A DNA stretch of 64,000 nt from Siphonodentalium dalli (taxonomy: Eukaryota > Mollusca > Scaphopoda > Gadilida > Siphonodentaliidae): NCBI GenBank assembly GCA_032622095.1, contig CP136067.1:93116707-93180706 (forward strand). The letters run 5' to 3'. Positions within the stretch are counted from its first letter, which is position 1. Each line of letters begins with the position of its first letter. Both the position numbers and the translations under genes were made by a program. This document shows, one piece after another, positions 59,665-64,000 of this stretch. Under the pieces are notes generated by a model. That model saw nothing but the letters and a program-made list of their open reading frames with translations, ran no database searches and was not told where the DNA came from.

Positions 59665-60068
59665 TTTATTACATGATCCAAAACCTCGACAAAACATACT
59701 TAAATCAACAAATGGGACGCGAAACTAACATCAACTTCTATAAGGCATGCGATGACGTTTCTCACAACTCTACGTTGTTTGCCCGCGCAAAGAAATAGTC
59801 CCAGATAAATAAAGACTGTTTGGCGTATTTAATGGCGTATATTTAATGACATAACTTTTCAAAATCTTCATTCATTATAGTTTGTTGAAATTATATTGGA
59901 AGCCATAGTATTTTGAGACGTAGCGTACGGAATGTAAAGAAACCACAAACCGGAAGTCAAAGGTCACCTGGCACTATTTCCTGTTATTAAACGAACGTTT
60001 AATATCACAATTTATAGAATGGGTTTATTGAATGGAATAAAGGTAGGATCATGTAATATATATCATCT

Positions 60069-60353
60069 TTAACCCTTCCATGGCTGGAGCTTCCTGATAT
60101 ATTGCGACACCCTATGCCACTGCATTATCTTATATAGGTGGGTCTCCCATAGAGAACCTCGTATACTATATATAAGAGGGTGAATACATATACAAGAGAA
60201 TACATTGGCCTAACAATATTTACCTTGACCGTGTAAGCCAGTGCATTCTCTTATGTGCGAGGCTCCATATGGGAGACTCGCATATATAAGAGAATGAACT
60301 GTCACATGATATTTACTGCCGCACCAGCGCAGCTCCCATCATGAAAGGGTTAA
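60069..60353. mobile_element. TTAA-flanked MITE, piggyBac-like
   Basis: TTAA at 60069-60072 and 60350-60353. The ends, CCCTTCCATGGCTGGAGCT and the inverted CCCTTTCATGATGGGAGCTG, match well. The interior has the AATGCATTCTCTTATATA hairpins also seen at 28188-28645. Confidence 0.75.
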
Positions 60354-62733
60354 TAACGACAAAACAGCTTCATTTATCATGTACAAAACATTACCAGGAC
60401 CATGTAAAATGTTTCTATTTATCTGCACAAGAGTGCCGGTGTAACTTTTAATGACGCGTTTGATCACACTGATATAGTAATTAACTCCATCCGCTTTGTA
60501 CTGTATTTGTGTCGGTCCTCGTGTGCACCATTCAAACATAACGTAATCTTGATAAGAGGCTGATGCCACAACCTGAGTACACAAAGACATGCATGTATTC
60601 TTCAAAAGAAACTACATCTCGTTTTAGAATTGTCGATCAACAAACATGCAATAACATAAAAATGTGAATTGTCTGACAACTAAGGTAATTTCAGTCCAAA
60701 TACCATCTCTACAAGTAATAAACAGTTAATGTAGGTCGATCGTTTATTTTGGCAACAAATGCGTCACAAGAAGGCACAGTAGGCGCTTGTGTTTTCCTTT
60801 TTTTTACTCTCAGTTCTCTGGCTTACGCCCTTGTCTATGTCAACAATTTTTTGACAGTTCAATTGTTGCACACATTCAATTATTTGCGACAAAAATGTCG
60901 TCCGATGAATTGAATTAAATTTCTATTAGCAACACTATCACAGAATTGATTGATTTCGTGATTACGGCCAATATATTTATACTGGCGGTTGACACATCTG
61001 TCAGCAGAATGTGTGCTTGATTTGCTTCCTTCCAGCTTGAAAAGACTATTTTTGATTGCCCGCTTAATACATACTTCACCAGTTGAGAATCAGATGCATT
61101 GGTGTACCCTTATTATATATATTGACCATGTCCATATAAAGTATAATTTTGGTGCATATTACATAAAAACTAGATTACATGCGAGTTCAAGAGTATACAT
61201 TCACACGCTGGAAAATTTGCTAGGCATATTTAATGATATTGCCAAAAGAGGATCGCATATGCTACATCAGTCGGGAGTAAACTACATACCCACATATAAA
61301 AAATAGTGGGTCTGACGACCTTTCGTTCAGTTTTCATTTCCCAAACCCGGGATTCCTTGTAATTACCGCCAATCAAAACTTAGCTCCAAGAAATGTGTGC
61401 CCCAATAAAAAACTAGCAACATGTCACGTGCTCTCGGTGTGGAAATTCCGAAGGTGTGGCTAAATGTTGTTAAAATAGTATCCATGACGTCATGTTATAC
61501 CGGAAGAGAAATTCACAAATCGACAAATAAAGTAGATTGTTGACGAGCGGTCGAAAGTTTAAAATCAAGAATCACCGGAATTTGGATTGCAGGCAACTGT
61601 AATTAGGATACAACTGGCCAATCTTTGGAGCTAATAATACGGCTGTGTAAGGTCGGGAGGGTTTCGATTGGGTTGGTGGTAGAATTGTGTTGCTCTACGC
61701 TCGTTTTGGCTGCGGTGGTACTACTGCCGGTACTGGGGAACTGATAGATGACATAGATCGTTTTGTTATGTCATTTAACCTTTTTTTTAGTTCTGTAGTT
61801 GTTTTAACAGATAGTCCCGACATTCATGTATTTTTGATTCGTGGCCGTTGATTTGTGTTATTTTTTGACAACATGGGCGACATATCGCCTGGCCAATCTA
61901 AAAAATAATTCGTTCCGAGTCCAAGAGATCCACAGACATTTTTTATAATTTCAAGAAGATCTGTGTCTTAGTTAATGTACAAATTATTTTGGATCCCGGA
62001 AGCTAGCTGTTTCCCGTTATTGTCAGTAAAACAACCGCCGAACGAAAAGTCACAAACCCTGCAACTATTAATTCCGATTCTTAGAATCGGCTTCACATGG
62101 TTGAAGCGGCCATGACGGCACTGGCACGTGACCATGTTTACGCCTGTCAATCAACTAATTTCAGATTTATATTTAGTGCGGTGTGACGTAATTTGGGGGA
62201 AGCCCACAACCGTTCAGAAATGAAAAGTTGATGGGAATGCAATAGATTCAGTATCAGTATGAATCTGAGTGTATGTTTACATAGACTGATGCTACATGTA
62301 TATCATCATGCTGGCCTACTAGATTGACCAATGTGAATGGAGATATACTGACAGGCGATGAGGGGGGATATTATAGTCACCTTGATTGATTACCGTGTAT
62401 ACATTTTGCCACCAAGAAAGGGGATATATGTCGGAAATTACTTTCTATAAATTGAAACCAAAGTGTCATGTAGCAAAATCTGCATTTTATACATAAATTT
62501 TGACGACGCATAAATTTACTAACATGGTGAGCCATCTACTGAATGCGTTGACGTTCTAGGTCCATGGCGGGTTCCTATGTCGTTACATAATAGTCAATAG
62601 CCATAGGTAGCATATTTAGCTTTCCATAATCTAATGATTTTTTCGTACCGGTAATTCAAGTTATCAGATGGGAAGCATGTTAGAAGCGTTACATGACTCT
62701 TAGTTGGCAGCTACGGCGTCTATTAGACTCAGC
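60354..62733. other. Mostly non-coding stretch
   Basis: Only short ORFs without family features (for example 60989-61306 and the open stretch 61638-61850, which has no ATG near its start). No RNA gene recognised. TGACGTCA lies near 61486 in CCATGACGTCATG. Confidence 0.4.
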
Positions 62734-62773
62734 GAGATTAATATCGACTAGCACCTCGACCGATATTAATCTC
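62734..62773. repeat. Short perfect hairpin
   Basis: GAGATTAATATCG and CGATATTAATCTC around a 14-base loop. Confidence 0.8.
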
Positions 62774-64000
62774 ACTACACTGTGAATGCGGAGAATATAA
62801 ATTTTGACTTACTGTCCGAAACTAAAAGTGCAGTCTATAGATAAGTCAAGTCATGATTTAAATGTCGTAAAACGAAGAAATGCTTGTTAAGTTCGTCACT
62901 TTGGTTACTTTTTGAATCGCGAAGCTCAAATAGTGCACACCCGTTAACGACTCAAATGCAGTAATGTAAATCGAGACGTTCACGAAAACCAATTGCGTGA
63001 AACGTGTTATGCGAGAATTCGAACGCGTAGAACATTTCTCCTATTATTCTGCCCAGATATACTCAACTCAGATCTGACACAATGTCTAATATTGACCCCG
63101 CTTTCTTATATACCAAGATCTCACTTAAAGGCATACAATCGCGATCATCTACGCCATTCTACTGAATACTTTATACAAACAATTGGTCGTTTCAAACAAT
63201 ATACTAATCATACAACTGCATAGTTAGCACAGAAATCCCATGGAGTTCTTAGCTCTGTTCAAACTTTTCAAAACACAGAGCAGTGGTACCTTTGTTTATC
63301 TTTCGCTCTCTATCTCTGTCCAATCATGTATAGCATATTCATCATGCATATACCGCATCTACGTATTCCTGCATAACGTTCTTCTGCGTATACTTCTACG
63401 TATACTATTGGCAAGTCTATTGCATACTTGTATGGATAATTGTATTATACCATCAGTTCATAAAGCTATTATTTCTAGGACTCGACCACTTGTCATAATT
63501 CGCGTTTTCTATATTTCTTCTACATTATTTCTAGTTCAGACAAGATTGCACTCAGGCACAGAACAAACGTTGGTACATTGACAAGACAGTGAATCGTTCT
63601 AGAAATCGCTCTTCAAATATGATGTTTTTTCGCAAAAACTATATATCTATGTTCCACATTGATATTCAGAGGATCTTCGCTAGGATGTGTGCTTTCTTAT
63701 GACGGTAATTCCGAGATAACCCCATTGGTGCGATGCAATAATATTGAAATAACTTTTGAGACTTTCTCGCGGCAAACACCACAGCCATTGTTTGTTTACA
63801 TTTATTTGTCCGCCATTAATTGTGCTCATTATCTGTCTACTGCACACCTACTCTGCGCGTGGGAAAATTTCACGGTTGAGTACCACTACCACCCACGCCC
63901 AATTCGGATTCATGTGACAAGGGAGAGAATCTCTGATCGTTTTGAAATCGCACGCTTGGGTGGTCAGCATACAGCGTCGACAAGAGATATATTCGCCCAG
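62774..64000. other. No gene seen
   Basis: The ORFs at 62993-63223 and 63240-63581 have hydrophobic, compositionally random products and no supporting signals. No repeats of note. Confidence 0.4.

Noticed and set aside
61638-61850. Open stretch reading FDWVGGRIVLLYARFG
   Set aside because: About 70 codons without ATG near its start, matching no family; it could be chance or a tiny decayed fragment.

Overview
The window is a piece of an AT-rich animal nuclear genome. No bacterial operons, rRNA or tRNA genes were seen. The mixture of elements suggests a marine invertebrate, plausibly a mollusc: a Polinton/Maverick (adintovirus-like) provirus, a Tx1-type L1 retrotransposon, large satellite arrays, and many foldback and MITE-like elements. 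The species assignment is an inference from repeat style only.

Region 1 (1-16.9 kb) is one Polinton-type integrated virus with all genes on the + strand. In order they are: protein-primed family B DNA polymerase (cut by the window edge), an unknown protein, A32-type packaging ATPase, two small basic proteins with a glycine/hydrophobic tail, a conserved Polinton protein, a retrovirus-like integrase with C-terminal chromodomain, a small two-helix membrane protein, a penton-like minor capsid candidate, a basic pX-like protein, the double jelly-roll major capsid protein, a small Cys/His protein and an adenain-like protease. The copy is dead. A 6-kb 5'-truncated L1/Tx1 LINE (2240-8221, minus strand, 16-bp target duplication) sits in the polymerase palm domain, and several genes carry stops or frameshifts. 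Six ORFs (8843, 10147, 12914, 13174, 14016, 16128) are still open.

Region 2 (16.9-27.1 kb) is tandem repeat. It starts with a 30-bp GC-rich minisatellite. A 118-130 bp satellite follows, with 1404-bp higher-order units, and it is interrupted by a 161-bp satellite array.

Region 3 (27.1-31 kb) holds diverged dispersed repeats and a 458-bp foldback element.

Region 4 (31-51.4 kb) is a young tandem duplication. Copy 1 is 30990-42986 and copy 2 is 42987-51396. They differ by few substitutions but by clean structural changes: a 1.93-kb deletion at AATT microhomology, a 1.75-kb TAA-flanked element present only in copy 1, a 222-bp ACAGG-flanked insertion only in copy 2, and repeat-number changes. 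Each copy holds a BED zinc-finger exon and a GC-rich exon of unknown function. An uncollapsed haplotype in the assembly is a real alternative to true duplication.

Region 5 (51.4-64 kb) contains a hairpin exactly at the duplication edge and an older diverged copy of the duplication start. It also holds a 5.8-kb element with 1.4-kb inverted arms (52612-58410) enclosing decayed ORFs that I do not recognise, plus further palindromic elements. No intact host gene is evident there.

The least familiar system in the window is the long-armed element at 52.6-58.4 kb. Its arms are two-unit arrays and carry a CRE next to a YY1-like motif.
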